Assembly: GCF_036924745.1 (NCBI RefSeq)
Contig: NZ_JAZHSD010000001.1
Coordinates: 1,736,001-1,800,000, forward strand
Length of the DNA: 64,000 nucleotides
Direction of reading: 5' to 3'
Source: Bradyrhizobium sp. AZCC 1693
GTDB lineage: Bacteria > Pseudomonadota > Alphaproteobacteria > Rhizobiales > Xanthobacteraceae
The notes below the pieces were generated by a model. The model made no database searches. It worked only from the letters and a program-made list of their open reading frames with translations, and was not told the DNA's origin. The translations under genes and the position numbers were made by a program. Positions 8,631 to 16,655 of this stretch are shown in pieces. Each line of letters starts with the position of its first letter. Position 1 is the first letter of the stretch.

Positions 8631-10154
8631 ATGTTCACGAAAGATCAACAACGGCAAAGGTATCTATTCGAATCCGAACGTAATTTCCGACTCCTGGTTG
8701 AAGGCGTTGCCGACTACGCGCTTTACATGCTGGATCCAAGCGGCGTAGTGACGAGTTGGAATATCGGCGGCCAGCGGATCAAGGGTTACTCGCCCGCCGA
8801 GATCATCGGGCACCACTTCTCCCGCTTCTATGCCGAAGTCGACCGCGCGAACGGCAAGCCGCTCCGCGCCTTGCGCATCGCCCGCGAACAGGGCCGCTAC
8901 GAGGAGGAAGGCTGGCGCGTCCGCAAGGACGGCACCTTCTTCTGGGCCAGCGTCATCATCGACCCGCTCTACGAGGACGGCAAGCTGGTCGGCTTCGCCA
9001 AGATCACCCGGGACATTACCGAGCGCCGCGAAGCCCAGCTCAAGCTCGAACAGATGCACCAGCAGCTTGCGGAAGCGCAGAAACTCGACGCGCTCGGCCA
9101 ACTGACCGGCGGCGTGGCGCATGATTTCAACAATCTTCTGATGGTCATCAGCGGCAGTCTTCACACACTGAGGAAAGCGGTTGGCGACGATCCCAAATGC
9201 CAGCGGGCGCTATCGGCAATCGATGGGGCAACCAAACGCGGCGCCTCCCTCACCAGCCAGTTGCTGACATTCGCCCGGCGACAGAGCGTCAACCCGCAAG
9301 CGGTCGATGTCGCCGAACGCGTCGATGCGGTGCGCGAAGTGCTCGATGCCGCCGTCGGCAGCGCGGTGACGCTGCAATTCGAGGTCGACCGGGGCGTCTG
9401 GCCGGTCATGGTCGACGTCGCCGAGTTCGAGACGGCGCTGGTCAATCTCGTCGTCAACGCGCGCGACGCCATGACCGGCGACGGCGTCATCACGATATCG
9501 GCGCGTAACGACACGCTCAGGGACGAGGTCAACGCCGGCGAATATGTCGCCATTACCGTCGAAGACACCGGCGCCGGCATCGCGCCCGATATCCTCAGCA
9601 AGATCTTCGACCCCTTCTTCACCACCAAGCCGATCGGCAAGGGCACCGGTCTCGGGCTGTCGCAGGTTCATGGCTTCGCGCATCAGGCCGGCGGAACGGT
9701 CAAGGTGGCGAGCGAACTCGGCAAGGGCACCAGGATCACGATCCTGCTGCCGCGAAAGGAAACCGCTGACACCGCCGAGGACGCCAATGCGGTGGATAGC
9801 GGCGGCAGCGGCACCGTGCTGCTGGTCGAGGACAATCCGGAGGTCGCCTCCGTCAGCGCCGGCCTGCTCGAACAGCTCGGCTACACCGTCCGCAGGGTGG
9901 CGGATGCCGAAGCGGCCTTGCGCGAAATCGAACTCGACGGCATAGACCTCGTCTTCTCCGACATCGTGATGCCCGGCAAAATGGATGGGCTCGGTCTGGC
10001 GCGTCACCTGAAGGCGACCAAGCCCGGACTGCCGATCCTGCTGGCCAGCGGCTACAGCGATGCCGCGCTGAGCGTGCGCGGCGATTTTCCCATCCTGCGC
10101 AAGCCCTACGAAATCCACGAACTCAGCCAGGCGATCGCGAAACTGCCGCGGTGA
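8631..10154 (+). CDS. PAS-containing hybrid sensor histidine kinase with C-terminal receiver
   Basis: The 507-residue cytosolic protein has no membrane segment. It has an N-terminal PAS domain with PAC tail (about 15-135), a dimerisation/phosphoacceptor helix with His164 in [15 protein letters not shown], and an ATPase domain with [12 protein letters not shown] (N box), [22 protein letters not shown] and [12 protein letters not shown] (G boxes). The C-terminal receiver (about 393-507) carries the acidic pair EDN and phosphoacceptor Asp444 in VFSDIVMPG, with the conserved Lys in LRKPYE. It senses an unknown signal and should pass phosphate from His164 to Asp444. No output domain or partner gene is adjacent. 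It resembles the C-terminal half of the kinase at 20045-22504. Confidence 0.92.
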   Translation: MFTKDQQRQRYLFESERNFRLLVEGVADYALYMLDPSGVVTSWNIGGQRIKGYSPAEIIGHHFSRFYAEVDRANGKPLRALRIAREQGRYEEEGWRVRKDGTFFWASVIIDPLYEDGKLVGFAKITRDITERREAQLKLEQMHQQLAEAQKLDALGQLTGGVAHDFNNLLMVISGSLHTLRKAVGDDPKCQRALSAIDGATKRGASLTSQLLTFARRQSVNPQAVDVAERVDAVREVLDAAVGSAVTLQFEVDRGVWPVMVDVAEFETALVNLVVNARDAMTGDGVITISARNDTLRDEVNAGEYVAITVEDTGAGIAPDILSKIFDPFFTTKPIGKGTGLGLSQVHGFAHQAGGTVKVASELGKGTRITILLPRKETADTAEDANAVDSGGSGTVLLVEDNPEVASVSAGLLEQLGYTVRRVADAEAALREIELDGIDLVFSDIVMPGKMDGLGLARHLKATKPGLPILLASGYSDAALSVRGDFPILRKPYEIHELSQAIAKLPR

Positions 10155-10189
10155 TGGGGCAGGCGTAGCTGGAGCAGATCTCGCCCCCC

Positions 10190-11626
10190 TCACAGAATCG
10201 CCTCGAACGCACTGCGTAGCGTTTCGTGCCGGAACACGAAGCCGTTACTGAGTGCCTTGTTCGGCAGCACGCGCTGGCCGCCCAGCAGCAATTCATTGGC
10301 GAAGTCGCCGCCGACGCGGCGCAGCAGCGCGCCGGGAATCCGGAAAATCGCCGGCCGGTGCAGCCGGCGGCCCAACTCCTCGGTGAACTTTGCATTGGTC
10401 ACGGGGATCGGTGCGGTGGCGTTGATCGGCCCTGCCAGTTCAGGCTTTGCGATCACATGGGCGATCAGGCGGATCAGATCGTCGCGCTCGATCCACGACA
10501 TCCACTGCCGGCCCGAGCCCAGCGGTCCGCCAAGGCCGAACTCGAACGGCGTCAGCATCCGCGTGATGAAGCCGCCATCGGTGCCGATCACGAGGCCGAT
10601 CCGCAGGCAGATCACGCGCACGCCATGCGCTTCCGCCGCACGCGCCGCGTTTTCCCAGGCGTCGCAGAGCTCATGGCTGAAGCAGGCATGTGATTTTGCC
10701 GACTCCGTCAGCACCTGATCCTGCCAGAGCCCATACCAACCAATGGCCGAGCCGCTCACCAGCACCGCCGGCTTGCGTTCGAGCCGCGCGATCAGCTTGA
10801 CGATGTCGCCGGTCATGTTGATCCGGGAGTCGAGGATTTTTCGGCGCTTGGCGTCGGTCCACAGCCCGTTGCCGATCGGCTCGCCTGCGAGATTGACGAT
10901 GGCATCGATGCTGGTGTCCGTCGGAAGCTGGTCGAGGCTCGTGATCAGCGTGATCGGCGGCGGCAGCATGTCGGCCTTCGCGGGGTTACGCACCAGCGCG
11001 ATGACCTGATGGCCCGCCCCGCTCAGGCTTGCCACCAGGCGGCTGCCGATGAAGCCGGTGGCGCCGGTGACCAGCACCGTCTGCCGGACGGGCAGTTTTT
11101 CGACCAGGCCCGCCGCGGGCGCGCTGCTCATTCGCGCCAGACGCTTCGACGCCATGAAATCGCGCAGGCCACAAAGCGCCGCACCGACGGCCGAGGCCGC
11201 CGCGACCATGCTGAGCCAGCCGGTGTAAGCCGATTTGACGCCGGTCGGCTGCGCTGCCCAGCCGATCAGGACCGGCAGCAGCAGCACCAGAATGGCGCCG
11301 TAGTTGATCGCGAGCAGCGTGTGATTGATACGTTCGCTGGCGGGCAATTTCCGGCTCATGTCCTCCTCGACGAAATCCATCAGCGTGATGACGATTTCGG
11401 CTGCCAGCACGGCGATAATCAGCATCGCGAGGATGCCGTGCACCTCGAGCCAGCCCAGCACCAGGAACAGCAGCGCATAGAGCATGTTGCGCAGGCTGTG
11501 GAGCTGCAGCTCGTAGCGCTGCGAGGGACGCCATGCGAGCCGCTCGGTCAGTTCATGGTGATAGAACGTGTCGAACACGCCCATCACGATCTGAATGGCG
11601 ATCAGGGTCCACAGCAGCGACGTCAT
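10190..11626 (-). CDS. TIGR01777-family (SDR39U1-like) epimerase with N-terminal membrane domain
   Basis: The protein has 478 residues. The first about 165 form an integral membrane part with roughly four hydrophobic helices and conserved-looking polar motifs (FYHHELTERL, LHSLRNMLYAL, LPASERINHTLLAINYG). From about residue 180 follows an extended SDR fold: VTGATGFIGSRLVASL (NAD(P) binding), NLAGEPIGNGLWTDAKRR, SGSAIGWYG and a C-terminal LPNKALSNGF block diagnostic of TIGR01777. The start at 11626 is supported by GGGAGG upstream and a 4-base overlap with the DUF4166 gene, so the two are translationally coupled. The reaction is unknown. Confidence 0.85.
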   Translation of the reverse strand: MTSLLWTLIAIQIVMGVFDTFYHHELTERLAWRPSQRYELQLHSLRNMLYALLFLVLGWLEVHGILAMLIIAVLAAEIVITLMDFVEEDMSRKLPASERINHTLLAINYGAILVLLLPVLIGWAAQPTGVKSAYTGWLSMVAAASAVGAALCGLRDFMASKRLARMSSAPAAGLVEKLPVRQTVLVTGATGFIGSRLVASLSGAGHQVIALVRNPAKADMLPPPITLITSLDQLPTDTSIDAIVNLAGEPIGNGLWTDAKRRKILDSRINMTGDIVKLIARLERKPAVLVSGSAIGWYGLWQDQVLTESAKSHACFSHELCDAWENAARAAEAHGVRVICLRIGLVIGTDGGFITRMLTPFEFGLGGPLGSGRQWMSWIERDDLIRLIAHVIAKPELAGPINATAPIPVTNAKFTEELGRRLHRPAIFRIPGALLRRVGGDFANELLLGGQRVLPNKALSNGFVFRHETLRSAFEAIL

Positions 11627-12288
11627 GATGCGGCCTCCCGGAACAATGCGGATTGACGAATGAGCTTGCCGAAGCGCGGATGAACGATTTCCAGCGTGAA
11701 ACGGAACGTGCCGCCACCGAGATCGGAATGGGTCACGGTGAGATCGCCGGGCGTGAACCGCATCGGCAGCGGCAATCTCAACGGCCCGATCTGAAAGGAA
11801 TAGCCGACGCCGCGAAACACCAGCGCTTCGTGCTCGACGGATATGACCAGCGCCATGCTGATGCCGTAGCCAACATATTCCTCGAGCCCGGTCGGCCCGG
11901 CGAAACGTTTTGCGGAATGAATGACCTGCGGAAATCCGTTGCTGCGCGCGCAGATGCGGGTCCAGATCTGCCCACCGCTCGCCGCGTCCTCGGTCACCGT
12001 CACGACCATCGGGACACCGGTCTCGGCACCCGTCGGCAACGGCCCGCCGATCACGCGCGCAAGCTGCGCCAGCCACCAGCCGGCGCGGCTGAAGCTTGCC
12101 TCCTCGATCGTGCCGACATAGACGACGGTCTCGCCATCGGCGAAGCGCTTGGAGAAGCGCCGCCATATCGCCAGCGGCAGCCGGCCCCACTCCTCGTCGG
12201 GCAGCAGATCGTGGAAGCGGTGGTCGTCGAGCAGGATGGTGTTCGAGGCGGGCGTTGCGGGAAGCCTTGGTACTCTGGTGGACGCCAT
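11623..12288 (-). CDS. DUF4166-domain protein
   Basis: The 221-residue protein matches my recollection of DUF4166: FHDLLPDEEWGRLPLAIWRRF near the N terminus, then GGPLPTGAETGVPMVVTVTED, GQIWTRICARSNGFPQVIHSAKRF, and a C-terminal strand-rich region. DUF4166 often occurs next to or fused with TIGR01777 epimerases, and here it overlaps that gene by four bases (ATGA). CAGGAG precedes the ATG at 12288. No signal peptide or membrane segment is seen. Its biochemical role is unknown. Confidence 0.75.
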   Translation of the reverse strand: MASTRVPRLPATPASNTILLDDHRFHDLLPDEEWGRLPLAIWRRFSKRFADGETVVYVGTIEEASFSRAGWWLAQLARVIGGPLPTGAETGVPMVVTVTEDAASGGQIWTRICARSNGFPQVIHSAKRFAGPTGLEEYVGYGISMALVISVEHEALVFRGVGYSFQIGPLRLPLPMRFTPGDLTVTHSDLGGGTFRFTLEIVHPRFGKLIRQSALFREAAS

Positions 12289-12308
12289 CACACGCTCCTG
12301 CTCTGCCC

Positions 12309-12866
12309 CTATCTGGGTTTCCCTGCCGGCAAGAAACTGACGATCTTCTCGCCGAGCTTGATCAGCGCGACCAGCCGCGGCCGCGGCACGTGGAGCATCT
12401 GCGTGTACCAACGGTCGACCAGTTCGGTGAACGCCAGCATTTCCTTCAACCGCTTGCTGGCGACCGGGCTGATGGTCGGATCGTCAGCCGCGTCGGAAAC
12501 GCAGGCGCGCAGCGCATCGACCGCGGGGTCGATCTCACGCTCCTTGCGGCCGGCGGCGATCCGTGCCGCCACTTCCCAGATGTCGGTCTCCGCCTCGAAA
12601 TGATCGCGGCGGTCGCCGAGGATCGGCACCCGGCGGATCAGGTTCCAGGCCAGCAGCTCCTTGATGGAGTTGGAGACGTTGGACCGCGCCATGCCGAGCG
12701 TCTCAGCGATGTCCTCCGCGGTCATCGGCGCCTCGGCGAGATAAAGCAGGCCGTGGATCTGGCTGACGGAGCGGTTGACGCCCCACTCGTCCCCCATGTC
12801 GCCCCAGTGCAGGATGAACCGCTCGACGACGGCCGGGAGTTTCTTCTTGGCTGTTGTTTCTGTCAT
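12309..12866 (-). CDS. GbsR/MarR-type transcriptional regulator
   Basis: The 185 residues contain a winged HTH of the GbsR branch: FILHWGDMGDEWGVNRSVSQIHGLLYL, then EDIAETLGMARSNVSNSIKELLAWNLIRRV and a wing GDRRDHFEAE. It is the first gene of a three-gene operon, 20 bases ahead of DUF4166. The ATG at 12866 lies inside a perfect TTCTGT-CATA-ACAGAA palindrome, which looks like an autoregulatory operator. In-frame codons upstream to 12974 are not protein-like. Confidence 0.85.
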   Translation of the reverse strand: MTETTAKKKLPAVVERFILHWGDMGDEWGVNRSVSQIHGLLYLAEAPMTAEDIAETLGMARSNVSNSIKELLAWNLIRRVPILGDRRDHFEAETDIWEVAARIAAGRKEREIDPAVDALRACVSDAADDPTISPVASKRLKEMLAFTELVDRWYTQMLHVPRPRLVALIKLGEKIVSFLPAGKPR

Positions 12867-12873
12867 AACAGAA
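12858..12873. promoter_or_regulatory. Perfect palindrome at start of the GbsR-type gene, probable operator
   Basis: TTCTGT and its complement ACAGAA flank CATA, and the start codon of the regulator gene lies in the centre. Binding here would block initiation of its own operon. Being partly coding, it could also be chance. Confidence 0.5.
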
Positions 12874-13129
12874 ATATCTGACGGAACTGTTCGAATGTCA
12901 AGTCCCGTGCACCAAGCCGGCGTCGCGCTGGCAAAACCCGCGGCGGAATAGCCGTCCTGCCATGAGCATCGCACCCCTGCCCGTCAGGGTTCCCGGAATG
13001 GAACCCGGACGAAATCGCGGTTCCGTTGTTTCCCGGATCGATCCGTTAACCCTTTGGCACCGGCCGCCTCTTAGATTCCTCTTCGCGCGTTGCCGGCAAC
13101 GAGGTCCGGCGCGGTCATCAAGGCACGGC

Positions 13130-15082
13130 ATGCCCCATCGAAATCCCCCAGACCCCGGCGGGCCGCTGCGGCGGGTACCATCGACGGCGGTGGTCATCAC
13201 GTTTGCGCTGGTCATGACCGCCTGCGTCCTGGGCGTCATGGCCTGGAAGGCGCTCGACGCCAAGAAGGCGGCGCTGGCGAGCGGCAGCTCCGAGATCCAG
13301 AACCTCGCGCATTCGCTGGCCGAACACGCCTCGCACACGCTTCAGGCCGTCGATATTGCGATGGCGGGAATGGTGGACTTGCTGAAGTACCGAGATCCCG
13401 AGCCGGACCGGTTCAACAAATACCTGGCTGAAACGGCGAAAACGCTGCCCCAATTGCGCGGCATCGGCGTCGCCGATGCCAAGGGCAACTGGGGCTATTC
13501 GTCATTTCCGCAAAACCCGCGCCACAACGTCTCGGACCGGAGTTATTTTGCCTACCATCGCGATACACCGGACAATACGCTTCGGATCAGCGAGCTGATG
13601 CAGTCCCGTATCGACGATCGATCTTCAATGATCGTTCTCTCGAAACGTATCACCAAGCTCGACGGCAGCTTCGGCGGGGTCGTCGCCGCAGCGATCGACA
13701 AGGATTATTTCGACGGCTTTTACCGGACATTCCAGCTCGGCCCCGACGGCGGCATCAGCCTGATACGCAATGATGGTACGCTCCTGATACGCTGGCCGCT
13801 GTCGGACAAGAGCACCGATCTTTCCAGGACCGACCTGTTCTCAAGGCATCTCAAGCTGAGCTCTGTCGGATGCTACAAGATCGTCTCCCCGTTCGACGGC
13901 ATCGCGAAATACTTCGGTTACGAGGAAACGCCGCATTATCCGGCAATCGTCACCGTGGCCGTGTCGGAAGACTGGATGCTGGCCGACTGGCGGAAGACCC
14001 TGCGGACCGATGTCATCGTTGGCAGCGTGCTATTGTGCATGATCCTTCTGCTGGCGGCATTGCTCGCCCTCCAGTTCCGCTTCCGCAGCAAGACCGAGCG
14101 CGTGCTGCGCGAGCGCGAGGCGCATTATCGCCTGCTCGCGAACAACATCGCCGACATCATCATCCTGATCGATGCCCGCAGTCTGTTGCGCTACGTTTCG
14201 CGGTCGGCCGAGCCGGTGCTGGGATTGCGCCCGAAGGATCTTCTCGGCAAATCATGCTTCGACCTGGTGCATCCCGGCGACAGGGAGAGCGTGAAATCGG
14301 CGACCGCACGGCTCAATGGCGTCGACTGCGTCAGCACCGTCATATTTCGACACTATCGCGGCGACGGAACGCTGGCGTGGGTGGAAAGCAAGTTCAAGCT
14401 GGCGTCGGAACCGAGCGCCCCTGCCCGGACGGAATTCCTCTGCGTCATCCGCGACGTCACCGAACGCAAGCGGATGGAAGACGAACTGACCCAGCTCAAC
14501 CGCCGGCTCACCCAGCTCGCTGCAACCGATGGACTGACCAGCCTCACCAACCGCCGCACCTTCGACGGCTTCCTGCGGCGCGAATACGAATTCTGCGAAG
14601 AGATCGCGGTGCTGCTGTTCGATATCGACAATTTCAAGGGCTACAACGACACCTACGGACACCAGGCCGGCGACCGTTGCCTGCAGGCGGTGGCGAAAGC
14701 CATCGGCGATGCGACCGCCAATACGTCAGGCCTGTCCGCGCGCTATGGCGGCGAGGAATTCGCCGTCGTGCTGCCGAATACAACGGAAGACGCCGCCCTG
14801 AAGGTCGCTGAATCCATCCGGCTGACCGTGCGAGCCCTGGGCATTCCGAACACGGCCTCCAGCCGCGGATACATCACCATCAGCGCGGGCGTCGCCGCCA
14901 AAAACCGCTCGACGCTAGATGAGGCTGCACTGGTGGGAGAAGCCGACACCGCGCTCTATGAAGCCAAGCGTCTCGGCCGCAATCGCAGCATTGTGTATTC
15001 CTCCCTCGACCTGCAATATGTCGAGAGCGCCTCCATCCAGCACGATGGTGAGCTTGCGCCGGGTGAACAGACGCAGCAATGA
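13130..15082 (+). CDS. Membrane-bound diguanylate cyclase with Cache sensor, PAS and GGDEF domains
   Basis: From ATG 13130 the protein has 650 residues. It has a membrane helix (about 19-39), a periplasmic double-Cache-like sensor (about 45-290; includes the VSDRSYFAYHRDTPDNTLRISE ligand-pocket pattern), and a second helix (LLCMILLLAALLALQF). Next come a PAS domain with PAC motif and a GGDEF domain with active-site GGEEF at 540-544. This is an active signature, so it should make cyclic di-GMP from GTP. No RxxD inhibitory site precedes GGEEF. The frame is open back to 12962 and the start is uncertain. It is divergent from the GbsR-type operon. Confidence 0.88.
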   Translation: MPHRNPPDPGGPLRRVPSTAVVITFALVMTACVLGVMAWKALDAKKAALASGSSEIQNLAHSLAEHASHTLQAVDIAMAGMVDLLKYRDPEPDRFNKYLAETAKTLPQLRGIGVADAKGNWGYSSFPQNPRHNVSDRSYFAYHRDTPDNTLRISELMQSRIDDRSSMIVLSKRITKLDGSFGGVVAAAIDKDYFDGFYRTFQLGPDGGISLIRNDGTLLIRWPLSDKSTDLSRTDLFSRHLKLSSVGCYKIVSPFDGIAKYFGYEETPHYPAIVTVAVSEDWMLADWRKTLRTDVIVGSVLLCMILLLAALLALQFRFRSKTERVLREREAHYRLLANNIADIIILIDARSLLRYVSRSAEPVLGLRPKDLLGKSCFDLVHPGDRESVKSATARLNGVDCVSTVIFRHYRGDGTLAWVESKFKLASEPSAPARTEFLCVIRDVTERKRMEDELTQLNRRLTQLAATDGLTSLTNRRTFDGFLRREYEFCEEIAVLLFDIDNFKGYNDTYGHQAGDRCLQAVAKAIGDATANTSGLSARYGGEEFAVVLPNTTEDAALKVAESIRLTVRALGIPNTASSRGYITISAGVAAKNRSTLDEAALVGEADTALYEAKRLGRNRSIVYSSLDLQYVESASIQHDGELAPGEQTQQ

Positions 15083-15106
15083 GATCTCCAACGCGATCAA
15101 AATTCG

Positions 15107-15267
15107 TCGTCCCTGCGAACGCAGGGACCCATACCGCGTGATCTCTCGATGACCTTCGGTGGCTGACGCTCTGCCAACTACCGTCGTCGCTTGCTGAACC
15201 GAAGCCGTCTCCTAATGTGCCCCTTCCGCCGGCCGCGGCGTATGGGTCCCTGCGTTCGCAGGGACGA
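15107..15267. repeat. Pair of 28-bp perfect inverted repeats (Bradyrhizobium-type palindromic element)
   Basis: The segment 15107-15134 is the exact reverse complement of 15240-15267. Each arm itself contains the self-complementary GTCCCTGCG-CGCAGGGAC hairpin. The intervening 105 bp hold no gene. A degenerate third copy (CTGCGGACGCACAGGACGAC) lies near 15302-15324. These repeats lie between convergent genes and could act as bidirectional transcription ends. Confidence 0.8.
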
Positions 15268-15340
15268 CAAGTTGATAGATTCTCGCACTTCCCGCGGTCT
15301 TCCCTGCGGACGCACAGGACGACGATGTGGGCAAGCGCCG

Positions 15341-15640
15341 CTAAATCGTCGGCAACACCGAGAACCGCTCCCCTGCCTCCCGCAGCTTCAGCATGTCGGG
15401 ATTGGCGGCTTCGTCCTGCAGCGCCTCCACCCGCGCCGATGACGGCCCGCGGCGGCATGCCGCGATCATGGCAGCAACCATCTCCGCGGGACCTGCGAAC
15501 AGCGCCTCGACGCTGCCGTCCCTGCGGTTGCGCACCCAGCCTTCGAGCGCACGCGACCGCGCCTCGTGGTCGACAAAGGCGCGGTAACCGACGCCCTGCA
15601 CCCAGCCTGTTATCGCGACATGACGGATCGCCTTGCTCAT
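15341..15640 (-). CDS. acyP: Acylphosphatase
   Basis: The 99-residue protein carries the acylphosphatase signature [11 protein letters not shown] with catalytic Arg20 and the second motif [12 protein letters not shown] with catalytic Asn38. It hydrolyses acyl phosphates in the cytoplasm. The length is normal. The gene follows the oxaloacetate-decarboxylase-like gene with a one-base gap, so the two are probably co-transcribed. Confidence 0.93.
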   Translation of the reverse strand: MSKAIRHVAITGWVQGVGYRAFVDHEARSRALEGWVRNRRDGSVEALFAGPAEMVAAMIAACRRGPSSARVEALQDEAANPDMLKLREAGERFSVLPTI

Positions 15641-15641
15641 C

Positions 15642-16508
15642 TTACTTTTTCAGCCCGAGAAATTCGCCACTGCGCGCTTTCACTTCCGCTTCGCGCATGG
15701 CTCGGCCAGTCAACTCGGATGAGGCCAAACCGTTCAAATTCTTCGGCGAGGTTCCCTCACGCAGGGCCATCAGCGTGTCGTAGACGGCCTGCGTCGCGGC
15801 GGCGAACGGCGCGTGGCCCTGCAGCGCGATCCGCACGCGCTGACCAGCGAGATAATCCAGCGCGGTCATCTCCTCGGGCGCACCGCCGAGCACGATCGGC
15901 AGGCTCGTTGCGGCGGAAATGGCCTCGAGTTCCTCGCGATTCCTGATGCCGGTGAAGAACAGCGCATCGACGCCGGTGGCTTCATACGCCTTCGCGCGCG
16001 CTATGGCGTCGTCGAGACCGCTAACGGATATCGCGCCAGTGCGGCCCATGACGACCAGCGAGGCATCGCCGCGCCCGTCGAGGGCAGCCTTCATCTTGCC
16101 GACGCCCTCCTCCAGCGGGATCAGTTGCGTCTTGGCCTCTCCGAACGCCTGCGGCAGCAGCGTATCCTCGATGGTCAGGCCCGCGGCGCCGGCCGCCTCC
16201 AGCTCCTGCACCGTGCGGCGGACATTGAGCGCATTGCCATAGCCGTGGTCGGCGTCGACCAGCACCGGCAAAGTCGAGGCGCGCGAAATCCGGCGCATCT
16301 GCTCGGCCAGCTCCGTCAACGTGATCAGCGCAATATCGGGATCGCCGAGCACGACCAGCGAGGCCACCGAGCCGCCGAACATGCCGAGCTCGAAACCAAG
16401 GTCTTCGGCAATGCGGATCGAGGTCGCGTCGTAGACCGATCCGGGCCGAATGCAGGCGCGGCCGTTGAGAATGGAACGCAATTTCTCGCGGCGCTGATGG
16501 AAAGCCAT
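15642..16508 (-). CDS. Isocitrate lyase/PEP mutase superfamily enzyme, oxaloacetate decarboxylase-like
   Basis: The 288-residue TIM-barrel protein shows [21 protein letters not shown] near the N terminus, metal-site [14 protein letters not shown], and TIEDTLLP. The C-terminal [23 protein letters not shown] motif resembles the Pseudomonas oxaloacetate decarboxylase subgroup rather than isocitrate lyase, whose cysteine loop is absent. It should decarboxylate oxaloacetate to pyruvate with Mg2+, but this is family-level inference. It lies between acylphosphatase and the acyl-CoA carboxylase alpha gene, separated from the latter by a palindromic repeat. Confidence 0.82.
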   Translation of the reverse strand: MAFHQRREKLRSILNGRACIRPGSVYDATSIRIAEDLGFELGMFGGSVASLVVLGDPDIALITLTELAEQMRRISRASTLPVLVDADHGYGNALNVRRTVQELEAAGAAGLTIEDTLLPQAFGEAKTQLIPLEEGVGKMKAALDGRGDASLVVMGRTGAISVSGLDDAIARAKAYEATGVDALFFTGIRNREELEAISAATSLPIVLGGAPEEMTALDYLAGQRVRIALQGHAPFAAATQAVYDTLMALREGTSPKNLNGLASSELTGRAMREAEVKARSGEFLGLKK

Positions 16509-16528
16509 TCGCTATTCCCTACTCTCTG

Positions 16529-16652
16529 TCATTCCGGGATGGTGCGTTAGCACCAGACCCCAGATGCGCAATTGCGCATCGGGGAATCTCGAGATTCTCA
16601 GGTGCGCAATTGCGCACCGTAGCTCGATGCTTTGCATCGCCCCGGAATGACG
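16529..16652. repeat. Palindromic intergenic repeat element
   Basis: The element starts TCATTCCGGGATGGTGCGTT and ends CCCCGGAATGACG, so its ends are inverted repeats. Inside are two TGCGCAATTGCGCA hairpins and a central AATCTCGAGATT palindrome. A related copy in the opposite orientation lies at 48705-48810. It separates two minus-strand genes. Confidence 0.8.
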
Positions 16653-16655
16653 GTT

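Noticed and set aside
10190..12190. 666-residue frame extending the epimerase upstream
   Set aside because: The residues before the ATG at 11626 overlap the DUF4166 gene in another frame and lack protein-like composition.
15107..15324. Possible CRISPR-like array from repeated GTCCCTGCG units
   Set aside because: The units are inverted, too few and irregularly spaced, with no cas genes; they fit palindromic intergenic repeats.
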